64,000 nt of DNA from Corynebacterium sp. zg-331 (GTDB taxonomy: Bacteria; Actinomycetota; Actinomycetes; Mycobacteriales; Mycobacteriaceae). The stretch is from the NCBI RefSeq assembly GCF_014267345.1, contig NZ_JACMYD010000005.1, positions 79,989 to 143,988 of the forward strand, in the 5' to 3' direction. The position numbers were made by a program, and so were the translations under genes. The notes under the pieces are model-generated. The model was not told the DNA's origin, ran no database searches, and was given only the letters and a program-made list of their open reading frames with translations. Below are positions 8,177 to 15,206 of this stretch, piece after piece (within the stretch, counting starts at the first letter, position 1; each line of letters begins with the position of its first letter).

Positions 8177-8675
8177 CGGGGGCCTTTTCTCCCCACAGCT
8201 CACGTAGCTGGTCAATTACGTCGGCTTGATCGGCCATGTGGACCTCGCAGAGCGTGAGTGCGGCTTCGAGGTATGGGCGGCGGCGGGGGATTTCGTTGCC
8301 TTCGGCTTCAGGCCAGTCGTCGTCCTGGGCGATGAGGGTGCGTAGCTGGCTGGGGGTGCCGTCCCAGCAGCCGACGCGCATGTGCCAGCCGTCGGGGGTG
8401 GGGACGAGGTAGACCTGGCCGGAGGGCAGGCGCTCGATGACCAGCCCATCCCAGTAGGCGCCCCATAGGTTAGTCCACCGTAGGGCAGTGTCTCGTAGGT
8501 CAGCGTCTCGTAGGTTAGCCCACCGTAGGTCAGCCCACTGTAGGTTAGCGCCCCGTAGGGCGAGATGGCTCAGGTCGAGGCCGCTGAGGTCTTGATTTGA
8601 GAGGTCGAGAGGACGGTCGTTGTCGTGGGCCTCCTGGATGCGGGCCTTGATGTCGGCTCGGGTGAGGGTGCTCAT
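8169..8675 (-). CDS. Pentapeptide-repeat protein
   Basis: 168 residues from the ATG at 8675, which overlaps the upstream stop as ATGA. Residues ~25-65 are A(D/N)Lxx repeats (NLQWADLRWANLRDADLRDT), visible in the DNA as near-identical 15-base units around 8460-8560. Such repeats fold as a right-handed beta-helix; some family members (MfpA, Qnr) mimic DNA and bind gyrase. The C-terminal ~100 residues are a separate domain with Trp-rich and acidic segments (DGWHMRVGCWDGTPSQLRTL) found in many phage and actinobacterial proteins of unknown role. Function here is not established. Confidence 0.8.
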   Translation of the reverse strand: MSTLTRADIKARIQEAHDNDRPLDLSNQDLSGLDLSHLALRGANLQWADLRWANLRDADLRDTALRWTNLWGAYWDGLVIERLPSGQVYLVPTPDGWHMRVGCWDGTPSQLRTLIAQDDDWPEAEGNEIPRRRPYLEAALTLCEVHMADQADVIDQLRELWGEKAPDA

Positions 8676-9013
8676 GCTTCCCACCCCCAGCGCAGCACAC
8701 GGCGCTTCTTTTGGGCCATCTTTTCCGGCCAGACGGTATCGGTGGACATTATCCAGCCTCCGTTGCCTGCGCCCCAGTAGGCACCTTCTCCATCAGCCGC
8801 CACGATGGTGCCCCTCGGTGCGTTCTTGTAGTCTCCTTCAGTTTCGAGGTATTCCGGGTGGTGAGTTTCCAGGTTGGTTCCCTCGATTTCTGTGATGTCG
8901 TCGAGGATGTCTTGGATTTTCCCGAGCTGTTTGTGGGTGGTGGCGAGGTGTTGTTTTAGGGCGGTGATTTCTCCGATTATTTGTCGGAGGTCGTTAATAT
9001 TCGTCGTGTTCAT
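8672..9013 (-). CDS. Coiled-coil phage protein of unknown function
   Basis: 113 residues. The N-terminal half (LRQIIGEITALKQHLATTHK) is a heptad-rich coiled coil. The C-terminal half has a glycine-rich turn (GEGAYWGAGNGGWI) and a basic end. No family is recognised. It overlaps the upstream gene by 20 bases and the downstream pentapeptide gene by 4, as part of the early operon. Confidence 0.6.
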   Translation of the reverse strand: MNTTNINDLRQIIGEITALKQHLATTHKQLGKIQDILDDITEIEGTNLETHHPEYLETEGDYKNAPRGTIVAADGEGAYWGAGNGGWIMSTDTVWPEKMAQKKRRVLRWGWEA

Positions 9014-9260
9014 ATTCCCATTCCCTTTCGTATTCGTATTGGTTTTCTGCGCGTATTTCTTCTATGCGCGCTTGTGTGGCTCCGGGGTCGTATTCGAGTT
9101 CCACTTCGACTTCTGCGGCGTCGCGGTCGGCGAGGGCTTGGCGGAGGTAGGTGTCTACCTCGCGGTCGTCGGTGGGGTCTTCGAGGTGTCCGCTGGTGGT
9201 AATGGTGGCGCGGATTTCGTAGACGCCGGGCTGGTCGGCGGGGTGTGTGGGTTCTTGCAT
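8994..9260 (-). CDS. Small acidic phage protein
   Basis: 88 residues with an Asp/Glu/Tyr-rich C-terminus (IRAENQYEYEREWEYEHDEY). It has the beta-strand-like pattern VYEIRATITTSGHLEDP at the N-terminus. GGAAAGGAGACCCC precedes the ATG at 9260. It is the first gene after a gap and a hairpin, so a promoter may lie at 9261-9413, but I see no convincing -35/-10 pair. No function is assigned. Confidence 0.6.
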   Translation of the reverse strand: MQEPTHPADQPGVYEIRATITTSGHLEDPTDDREVDTYLRQALADRDAAEVEVELEYDPGATQARIEEIRAENQYEYEREWEYEHDEY

Positions 9261-9413
9261 GGGGTCTCCTTTCCGGGTTTTGGTCTAGCCATATCCTGTG
9301 GGTTGGCTGTGGGTGTGGCGGGGTGGGGCGTGTGGGTGCGGCGCTTAAAGGCCGTTTTCCCGCTTCGAGATATCCGAAATGAACACGAGTACCAGGGAGG
9401 GGGTAAAAGTCCG

Positions 9414-9430
9414 CGAGAGCCCACCTCTCG
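9414..9430 (-). terminator. Hairpin downstream of the gene at 9448-9921
   Basis: CGAGAG, loop of five, CTCTCG, followed on the minus strand by CGGACTTTTACC. It is a short stem in the 187-base gap between 9261 and 9447 and could be a weak intrinsic terminator. The rest of that gap is G/T-rich plus-strand sequence in which I see no gene. Confidence 0.4.
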
Positions 9431-9447
9431 TTCGTTTTTGGGCCACT

Positions 9448-9921
9448 CTAGGCCTGGCCGATCTTCCCGATCATCGCCGTGAGACGCTGACGCGCCCCCG
9501 CCGCCTCCCCCACATCCGGAGCAACTTCCCCAGCATCAGCACGCCGCTGCGCCAGCGACTTATAGCCTCTGAGCTGCCCAAACGTACCCTCCGCGAGCTG
9601 CCGGTCACGCTCCTCACGCAGCTGCTCACGATGCGCCGCCAGCGCCTCCCGCCGTGCAGGGTCCGCCTCCCACCGATCCCGCACCACAAAAGCGGCTTCC
9701 CGCAGGTCACGCGGGGTAACCATACGATCCCCCGCCATCTCCAGACACCACACCTTCACCGCCTCCAGCCACACCTGCGGAGGCAGCGACACCCGGCCCA
9801 AAACCTCCCCCCACGCCGTGGCCGTCACGCCGTCTTCATCAGGCTGCGGGAAGCGATCCGGAGCCAGAACCTTCCCCGCCGATAGCACGTAATGCCCCAG
9901 GTCATAGGCGGTTTCATGCAC
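9448..9921 (-). CDS. Phage early protein of unknown function, helical
   Basis: 157 residues, largely helical and charged (LAAHREQLREERDRQLAEGT). It starts MHETAYDLGHYVLSAGKVLA and overlaps the replication-initiator gene by 8 bases. Proteins of this shape often follow the replication initiator in corynebacterial and mycobacterial prophages and could load or adapt the host helicase. That role is inference from position only. Confidence 0.6.
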   Translation of the reverse strand: MHETAYDLGHYVLSAGKVLAPDRFPQPDEDGVTATAWGEVLGRVSLPPQVWLEAVKVWCLEMAGDRMVTPRDLREAAFVVRDRWEADPARREALAAHREQLREERDRQLAEGTFGQLRGYKSLAQRRADAGEVAPDVGEAAGARQRLTAMIGKIGQA

Positions 9922-10861
9922 TGGTGATCTCCTTCGGGTAGCGAGGATTACTCGGCCATGTCAACGCCCCCTGAGCCGGTGGCGACACCACGGTCTGCCT
10001 GCCTGGCATTGGCCCCCAATCCTCGGGCCTAGTGCCCCGCAAGCGCCGAGGTTTCTGCTGCTCACCGGCATTTCTCACAGGCAGAGGTTCGTCCTCCCAG
10101 CCGTCGCGGTTCAGCCACGTCGCCGGGTGCGGGATGAACTGCCGCTCGGGCAGGTTCGGGTCGCTGGCCAGGCGTTTCGCCCCATCGAGCACCGCCTGCT
10201 CCCCACCCCGCCCCTTCGCACGCCTCCACGCCTCCAGAGCCTTGCGCTTGCCCGTGCGACGCGGATAAGCCGCCCAAAACATCTCGAACCCGACCGGGTA
10301 CTCAGCACGCTTTCGAGAGGGTTCCCCCGAGGCACGATCACGCTCAAACGGCCCGTTTGAGCAAGAGCCCGATAGGGCTCTCTTACTGTTCCCCTGTTCC
10401 CCTGTTCCTACTCCGAGTTTTCCCGAAACTTCGGCGGACTCCCCCGAATCCTCGATGTATCCCTCCGAGTCCTCGGCGGGAACCTGTCTGAACAGGGGCT
10501 TTGTCGGATCAAACGGCGTTCCATCCTCCGGGGCAGGGTGTTTTGACCTCTTCGCCCGCTTGTCGATCTTCTGGTGCTTCTCCCACGTCGAAATCGAGTA
10601 GTAGGGACGTCCCGAAACTTGGTAAAACTTTACGCCGAACACTCGATGTATCCCCCCGAGTCCTCGGCGGAAATCTTCGAGGGTGATGTTTTCATCCCTC
10701 GGGAACGCGAACCCCATCAGCTCCCGAGGCTCCGCCGTCCCTCTCCCGTAGTCATCCGCCCACTGCCACATCGCAATGAAAAGCAACCGCCACTGATACT
10801 CCAGTGTCTCGATTCCCGGCGAGGACCACAGCTCCGGCTTCACACTCCGAATACGCGCCAC
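9914..10861 (-). CDS. Phage replication initiator / helix-turn-helix protein
   Basis: 315 residues from a GTG at 10861, giving VARIRSVKPELWSSPGIETL, the usual opening of this family. AAGGAGGTGAC lies five bases before the GTG. Longer frames reaching 11140 run through ssb and start with low-complexity Arg/Pro sequence, so they are not real. The N-terminal ~110 residues form a winged-helix domain. After a variable linker, the C-terminus has a DnaD/DUF-like element (FEMFWAAYPRRTGKRKALEA) that probably contacts the replisome. It lies next to ssb in the replication block. Confidence 0.75.
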   Translation of the reverse strand: MARIRSVKPELWSSPGIETLEYQWRLLFIAMWQWADDYGRGTAEPRELMGFAFPRDENITLEDFRRGLGGIHRVFGVKFYQVSGRPYYSISTWEKHQKIDKRAKRSKHPAPEDGTPFDPTKPLFRQVPAEDSEGYIEDSGESAEVSGKLGVGTGEQGNSKRALSGSCSNGPFERDRASGEPSRKRAEYPVGFEMFWAAYPRRTGKRKALEAWRRAKGRGGEQAVLDGAKRLASDPNLPERQFIPHPATWLNRDGWEDEPLPVRNAGEQQKPRRLRGTRPEDWGPMPGRQTVVSPPAQGALTWPSNPRYPKEITSA

Positions 10862-10916
10862 CCCCGTCACCTCCTTCCCCTTATGGTCTACCCCAGTGTG
10901 GGGTGGTGGACACCGC

Positions 10917-11360
10917 CTAGAACGGTGGCTCCTCACCACCCCGCCCCGCGCCGAACCCTCCCTGCGGCGGAGCGGAGTTCCACGGATCCGAAGACCCCTG
11001 CGAGGCCTGCCGCGCAGGACCCCACCCCTGCTGGGATTTACGAGGCCAGGCATGCACATACTCCGCATCCATGACGACGTTCTTATATTCCTTGCCGTCC
11101 TTGCCCGTGGACTGCTCCTCATAAAGCCGCCCGAAGGCATTTACCGTGTCCCCCTTCTGGGGCACGTGCATAGTGGGATCAGCCCCAAAAAGCCGCACGG
11201 AAATGAAGATGGAACGCAAAGTGTCCCACTCATTTTCACCTACCTTTTTGGAGTCATTGCACCCCACGGTCACCATCAAATATGGATTGCCGTTCTTATC
11301 GGTGCCCGTAAAGGCATCCCTGACAGCATTTCCCCTGATCTCCGCTCGTGGTGTGGGCAT
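10917..11360 (-). CDS. ssb: Single-stranded DNA-binding protein
   Basis: 147 residues: an OB-fold (GNAVRDAFTGTDKNGNPYLM, later SIFISVRLFG and GDTVNAFGRLYEEQ), a Gly/Gln-rich linker and the acidic, aromatic tip EEPPF typical of SSB tails that dock partner proteins. The start ATG overlaps the RecT stop as TAATG. It coats ssDNA during phage replication and recombination and would pair with the adjacent RecT annealase. Confidence 0.88.
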   Translation of the reverse strand: MPTPRAEIRGNAVRDAFTGTDKNGNPYLMVTVGCNDSKKVGENEWDTLRSIFISVRLFGADPTMHVPQKGDTVNAFGRLYEEQSTGKDGKEYKNVVMDAEYVHAWPRKSQQGWGPARQASQGSSDPWNSAPPQGGFGAGRGGEEPPF

Positions 11361-12193
11361 TACGCGGCCTCCTGCTCGGGTAGCTCCTCGGCGCGGGTGG
11401 CGGCGGCCTCGGCCAGCTCGGTGAGCTGCTCGGGGGGCATCCCAATGCCCTGGGCGTGGGTGATGATCCGGTCCAGGTGCTCCCGGTCCTCCACCTGCGC
11501 CAGCGCCGCTAGAGCCTTGTCGAGCTGGGTACGGTCCCCTCCGGTCTGCTGCTTTTTGGCCTCCAGGGCGGCGCGCACCGCGTCTGCGCCACGCTCCTGC
11601 CCCTGGCCGTCCATGCGCCTAGCGGTGGCCTTCACGGGGCGCGGCTCCAGCTCCAGGTCCTCCGCCGTGTAGCGGATACCCAGCAGCACATCCGGGGCGA
11701 GCTTGCGGCACACCTCAGACAGGGCCTTGGCGTACAGCATCGCCTGCGGGTCCGAGGCGTATTTCTTGTTGCTGGTGTACCCGGCCTTCTTCGCCCGGTC
11801 GATGCTCCACGTGGAGGTCTCCGTCTCCCCGCGCGGCGACGTGCCGGTCACCGTCACCGACTCATCCGTGGACTCCACCGTCTCAAAGCAATACCCCTTG
11901 GCTTTGAGGAGGCCTGCCATCGTGCGGGCGTAGATCGCGGGCTGCCCATGCACCACGAAAACCTGTTGCAACGCCTGTTGCGGCTTCAATCCGAGTTCCG
12001 CGCCGTAGAGGATCGCCGCCGCCGCATCATCGGGCTTGCTACGGAAAACTTGCGGCACCATCGCAGTGTTGCATAGCGCGGTGGCGAGCTTGTGGGCCGC
12101 GTCCATCGCTTCAGCCTGCCGCACCAGCAGCGCCAGGCCCTCATCCGTCGTATCCGGCACACCCCCACCGAGGGGTTGAATCTCCGTACTCAT
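11360..12193 (-). CDS. recT: RecT-family ssDNA annealing protein
   Basis: 277 residues from the ATG at 12193, preceded by AGAAGGAGAAGAA. The conserved RecT core is present: KLATALCNTAMVPQVFR, LGLKPQQALQQVFVVHGQP, an A(R)TMAGLL helix and DPQAMLYAKALSEVCRKLAP. It anneals complementary strands and works with a 5'-3' exonuclease, here the YqaJ-type gene just upstream. A GTG at 12289 would add 32 residues with poor third-codon GC, and another frame codes better there. Confidence 0.82.
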   Translation of the reverse strand: MSTEIQPLGGGVPDTTDEGLALLVRQAEAMDAAHKLATALCNTAMVPQVFRSKPDDAAAAILYGAELGLKPQQALQQVFVVHGQPAIYARTMAGLLKAKGYCFETVESTDESVTVTGTSPRGETETSTWSIDRAKKAGYTSNKKYASDPQAMLYAKALSEVCRKLAPDVLLGIRYTAEDLELEPRPVKATARRMDGQGQERGADAVRAALEAKKQQTGGDRTQLDKALAALAQVEDREHLDRIITHAQGIGMPPEQLTELAEAAATRAEELPEQEAA

Positions 12194-12318
12194 TTCTTCT
12201 CCTTCTTGTTGTTCTTCGGGTCGCCGTGGGTTTTCACCCGGCGCTTCATCCACCGACGCTGAGCCTTCTTCACCCAGTGCTTGGACCACTTATTGCTCCA
12301 TATCGGTGACCGCCGCAA
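12190..12318 (-). CDS. Candidate small, very basic phage protein
   Basis: A 42-residue frame from a TTG at 12318 to a TGA that overlaps the recT ATG (ATGA). It is rich in Lys, Arg and Trp (WSKHWVKKAQRRWMKRRVKT). In the ~34 codons next to recT, about 29 end in G or C, against mostly A/T-ending codons in the competing frame, so this frame looks translated. AAGGAA lies too close to the TTG, so the exact start is uncertain; it could begin at an internal GTG. Function is unknown. Confidence 0.4.
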   Translation of the reverse strand: MRRSPIWSNKWSKHWVKKAQRRWMKRRVKTHGDPKNNKKEKK

Positions 12319-12403
12319 TTTCCTTATCTAGCGGATGAGGCTTACGGGGCTTCATTACTCCCGGAGCGGGGATTTCTCCCTCTTCAACAAAACGCAGTTC
12401 CAT
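12290..12403 (-). CDS. 37-residue phage peptide
   Basis: A short frame from ATG 12403 to TAA, starting MELRFVEEGEIPAPGVMKPR. AAAGG lies nine bases upstream. It sits between the exonuclease and the recT block and overlaps the basic frame 12190-12318 in another phase. GC at third positions is intermediate, so support is modest. No family is recognised. Confidence 0.35.
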   Translation of the reverse strand: MELRFVEEGEIPAPGVMKPRKPHPLDKEIAAVTDMEQ

Positions 12404-12405
12404 GT

Positions 12406-13383
12406 TTAGGCTGCCTTTCTGAATCGGTAGGTAGGTGCCCCGGTGGCCGCAGCCACAACCTCCGGGTACTTCGCTTTGAACTTTGCGGCGTCGAGCTTCG
12501 GGGTGAGCACGTCCGGGTCTTTGAGCAGGTGCCGGGCTTCCTTTGGTACCGCCCGGGCGGAGAATCGGCCCGCCACCGGCGACATGAAGGCTTTACCGTC
12601 CACGGTGGCCTTGCGGCCGCCCGCCAGCTCCTCCAGGGCGCGTTTTTCGGCCTCCAGGGCCTCCTCCACCCGGGCCTTTTCCTCCAGGAGGCGGTGGTAC
12701 TCGGCCACCTGCCCCACGGTGAGCTCCACGGTCTCCTCCCCCACGGTGGGGGCCTGGGCGGTGTCCACGGCGCGCAGGAGGTCTGCTGGGGGCCGTGGTG
12801 GCTCCGCCTCCCCCAGACTCGCTACGAAATCCGCGACCTGGGCGACGACGCCCTCCCACAAATCAGCGTCCCACGCCACCTCGTAGAGGCGCGGTACCGT
12901 CGAGCCGACCTGAGCGACCACCGTGGCCTGGTGGATACCCGAGATGCCCATCTGTGCGAGCACCTGGGGGTAGATATGCGCCGGGAGCTCGGTCTCAGAG
13001 TCCCATACGGACAAGCTGTTGGAGGTCTTACACTCGATGATCCAATGCCCCCGCCCTCGTGCCGCACGCCTATCCAGTGTGGCCTGATTCGCAAACGGCA
13101 AGTTCTCGTCGGTGTAGGCGACCTCCCCCCGCCCGGTGCGCCACCCTGGATGGTGGCGTCGCCACCACGCCACTAGGGAGTCCTCCGCATCATGCCCCCA
13201 GTCCAGGTAATCCCCAGACAATGCCTCCGGCTCGGCCATCCCGGACATCACCATCCACAGCTCAGAGGGTGTCTCCCACGGATTCAGCCCCAGGATGGTG
13301 GGGATTTTCGAGGCGGTCACCAGCCGAGCGTGCTCCGGGCTGCCCGGGGCCGCCATCTCCGCAGGCACTAGGACGCGGCTCAT
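12406..13383 (-). CDS. YqaJ-like recombination exonuclease
   Basis: 325 residues. The PD-(D/E)XK core of the lambda-exo/YqaJ family is visible: SKIPTILGLNPWETPSELW, GHDAEDSLVAWW, ANQATLDRR, then the catalytic WIIECKTSNS and HIYPQVLAQMGISG. The C-terminal ~120 residues hold a Glu-rich coiled coil. It should resect DNA ends 5'-3' and hand ssDNA to RecT. The ATG at 13383 overlaps the upstream stop by 4 bases. Confidence 0.88.
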   Translation of the reverse strand: MSRVLVPAEMAAPGSPEHARLVTASKIPTILGLNPWETPSELWMVMSGMAEPEALSGDYLDWGHDAEDSLVAWWRRHHPGWRTGRGEVAYTDENLPFANQATLDRRAARGRGHWIIECKTSNSLSVWDSETELPAHIYPQVLAQMGISGIHQATVVAQVGSTVPRLYEVAWDADLWEGVVAQVADFVASLGEAEPPRPPADLLRAVDTAQAPTVGEETVELTVGQVAEYHRLLEEKARVEEALEAEKRALEELAGGRKATVDGKAFMSPVAGRFSARAVPKEARHLLKDPDVLTPKLDAAKFKAKYPEVVAAATGAPTYRFRKAA

Positions 13384-13688
13384 GCCACCACCCCCTGAGT
13401 CCAGTACGCCAGCCTAGGGGCAGGGTCATGCTCATCAGCCCAGGACCGGACCGTATTCTCCGTGCACTGAAAGGCATCCGCGAGGCGATAAATCGCCGCT
13501 TCCCGGCCCATCAGCGCTTTGAAATGTGACCATTCGTCCGCCAGTTTTTCCGGGATTGAGCGATCCGCCTCAGGGAAATAGGCGGTGTTGTGGCGGTGCC
13601 TGTAGCAGGCCCAGCACCGATCCCGAGCGGCGATTTTCATACTCCGCCCGCAGTTCACACACGCCCCTATGCGGGTTATGGTGGTCAT
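13380..13688 (-). CDS. Zinc-ribbon / HTH phage protein
   Basis: 102 residues. The N-terminal CVNCGRSM ... CWACYRHRH is a four-Cys zinc ribbon. The second half, IYRLADAFQCTENTVRSWAD, looks like a helix-turn-helix. It probably binds nucleic acid as an early regulator, but I do not recognise a named family. Overlapping starts and stops (ATGA) join it to the genes on both sides. Confidence 0.62.
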   Translation of the reverse strand: MTTITRIGACVNCGRSMKIAARDRCWACYRHRHNTAYFPEADRSIPEKLADEWSHFKALMGREAAIYRLADAFQCTENTVRSWADEHDPAPRLAYWTQGVVA

Positions 13689-13891
13689 TTTTGCCCCTTT
13701 CGTGAGGCGAGGTTGAGGGCCTTGCTGCCGAGCGTGGTGGTGTAGTACTTACCGTCGATCTCGATGACAAGGCCCAGATTTTCTAGGTCTCTTAGGGATT
13801 CTGAGTTGAGTTTCCCTCCACCCCTGGCGACATTTTGTAGGCACAAAATATCATAAAACTCAAGCCGATTGAGTGCTTCATTTGGCGTCAT
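13685..13891 (-). CDS. Small winged-helix-like phage protein
   Basis: 68 residues (MTPNEALNRLEFYDILCLQN, then LRDLENLGLVIEIDGKYYTT). The pattern of helices followed by a hairpin resembles a winged helix in which a short recognition helix precedes IDGKYYTTTLG. The start overlaps the stop of the 43-residue gene upstream. It has clearly lower GC than its neighbours. Confidence 0.55.
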   Translation of the reverse strand: MTPNEALNRLEFYDILCLQNVARGGGKLNSESLRDLENLGLVIEIDGKYYTTTLGSKALNLASRKGQK

Positions 13892-14019
13892 TCTACCTCC
13901 CCTTGCGCTATATCAAGAGCATTATCCAGTGCATTATAAAGAGCAGGACTAAGGCAGGAATGGTAACGCAGGATAATCCACTGAAGTTTCCTTACAATTT
14001 CGTGTTCAGGGCTAGTCAT
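13888..14019 (-). CDS. 43-residue phage protein
   Basis: A frame from ATG 14019 to a TGA overlapping the next ATG, beginning MTSPEHEIVRKLQWIILRYH. It is mostly helical and AT-richer than its neighbours. It was identified from the unbroken chain of 4-base start/stop overlaps linking it to the genes before and after. Its function is unknown. Confidence 0.5.
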   Translation of the reverse strand: MTSPEHEIVRKLQWIILRYHSCLSPALYNALDNALDIAQGEVE

Positions 14020-14189
14020 GGCAGGAGCTCCATCCCCGCGTACACGCCCAAGCAGTAGAGCATGAGTGCAAGGAGGAACCCCACGCCCACCTCATCGCCC
14101 GGGGTGATGTATTCCTCCGTGAGCACCCCAGTCACATCCGCAAGACGCAACAAATCCGACTCGCGCGACTCAAACTCACCGACAGTCAC
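14016..14189 (-). CDS. 57-residue phage protein with a C-terminal membrane helix
   Basis: A frame from GTG 14189 (MTVGEFESRESDLLRLADVT) to a TGA that overlaps the next ATG. The acidic N-terminal half is followed by a hydrophobic segment, VGVGFLLALMLYCLGVYAG, that is long enough to cross the membrane. The GTG overlaps the stop of the preceding gene (GTGA). No known family is recognised. Confidence 0.5.
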   Translation of the reverse strand: MTVGEFESRESDLLRLADVTGVLTEEYITPGDEVGVGFLLALMLYCLGVYAGMELLP

Positions 14190-14374
14190 GATTTGCCTGC
14201 CTTTCTCTCTGCGACACGCGCCAAATCGCCCAAAACGCGCTCCGCCTCATGAATCTGAATCCGCTGCTTAGGCGTAAGGAACGCCGAATCCCGACGGATC
14301 ATCGCCAACAGCCCAACGACGCCCCGCAGTCGCTTAGCCGCCACCTGTGGGGCCATACCCGGGTACTCCATCAC
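14186..14374 (-). CDS. Small helical phage protein
   Basis: 62 residues (MMEYPGMAPQVAAKRLRGVV), basic and helical, ending in RKAGKS. It is joined by 4-base overlaps to its neighbours in the first early operon. A shorter start at the Met six codons later is possible. No function can be assigned. Confidence 0.5.
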   Translation of the reverse strand: MMEYPGMAPQVAAKRLRGVVGLLAMIRRDSAFLTPKQRIQIHEAERVLGDLARVAERKAGKS

Positions 14375-14598
14375 GCCACCTCCTGCACGGGCGGGAAAAG
14401 CCGATCGATCACAGCCCTCGGGAACACAGTTTTTGTTCCGGTGCGGATTCCCCGCAGCTGCGGGTCGAGACGCCCCTCGCGGGACTGCTCACACAGCGTG
14501 GAATACGCAATGCCGCTGATCTCGGCAACCTCCTGTAGGGAGTAGCACCGCGACACACGCGGTAGTCTTGCTATCCTGGACATTTGGTTCCTCCTCAT
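14371..14598 (-). CDS. Excisionase-like helix-turn-helix protein
   Basis: 75 residues (70 if it starts at the ATG at 14583). CYSLQEVAEISGIAYSTLCE followed by a basic wing (RGIRTGTKTVFPRAVIDRL) is the MerR/excisionase winged-HTH pattern. It is the first gene of the leftward small-gene chain after a 608-base noncoding stretch, which fits an early regulator or Xis. AGGAGGAACCAA lies close to the downstream ATG. Confidence 0.7.
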   Translation of the reverse strand: MRRNQMSRIARLPRVSRCYSLQEVAEISGIAYSTLCEQSREGRLDPQLRGIRTGTKTVFPRAVIDRLFPPVQEVA

Positions 14599-14757
14599 CT
14601 GGGAATCACCCCCGTGCGCCTGGTGCTAGCAGGCACGCGGGGCTTTACATTTCAGGGGTGGAGTGCAGGTGCCACCTCGACGCAGAGATATGTGCGCCAT
14701 CATGGGTGGCCCTTAAGCAGGGAAAGATCACGAAACCCGCCTTTGACGCCCCACCCC

Positions 14758-15165
14758 AGTGCGCGCGCCCGGACTCGAACCGGGAAAATTACACCTGTCG
14801 CGCGCCGTGCCGCCTGGAGGAATTGAACCCCCAGTGTTGTGTCGCCATGCTTGCACATCCCAATTCCAATACGGATATAGTCACGGTGACACCACGCTCC
14901 ACCCTGGGGCGGCCTTGATTTGTATCCGCGCTGGTCGTTCCCTCGCGTGGGGGCGCTACCCCACCACACGGTGTAGCCGCAGGCCCGGGTGGGTCACGGC
15001 GATCTAAGAACCACGCTCACCACCCGACTGCCTGCACCCGTATCACACCAGCGCTATGCACTATTGAGTTTGCAGTACTACAACACACACAGAGATTCAT
15101 CACTGTGTCGATAATCTGGGATACACGTATCCCCGCACCCGCGGCAGGAATCGAACCCGCCCAAC
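14758..15165 (-). other. Three tRNA T-arm-like segments in a noncoding stretch
   Basis: The gap 14599-15206 has no credible gene. On the minus strand it holds three T-arm look-alikes: GGTTCGAGTCCGGG (~14770-14783), GGTTCAATTCC (~14818-14828) and GGTTCGATTCC (~15146-15156). The first has T-stem CCCGG/CCGGG and a perfect 7-bp acceptor-like pair GCGCGCG/CGCGCGC but only 14 bases between acceptor and T-arm. The second has GCCGCC (14913-14908) facing GGCGGC (14814-14809), 106 bases overall. I cannot fold a full cloverleaf for any of them. They may be degenerate or unusual phage tRNAs. Confidence 0.35.
15118..15133. promoter_or_regulatory. Inverted repeat GGGATACACGTATCCC
   Basis: A 16-base near-perfect palindrome with 7-base arms about 75 bases downstream of the antirepressor stop. 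It could be an operator for one of the phage regulators or the base of an RNA hairpin ahead of the tRNA-like segment. No matching second copy was noticed in the window. Confidence 0.35.
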
Positions 15166-15206
15166 AGCCACCAGGCCCAGGCCACCGGCACAACACGCCA
15201 GCTACA

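Noticed and set aside
10862..11140. N-terminal extension of the replication initiator into ssb
   Set aside because: The extension is Arg/Pro-rich antisense-like sequence overlapping ssb, while GTG 10861 has a strong ribosome site and the family's usual N-terminus.
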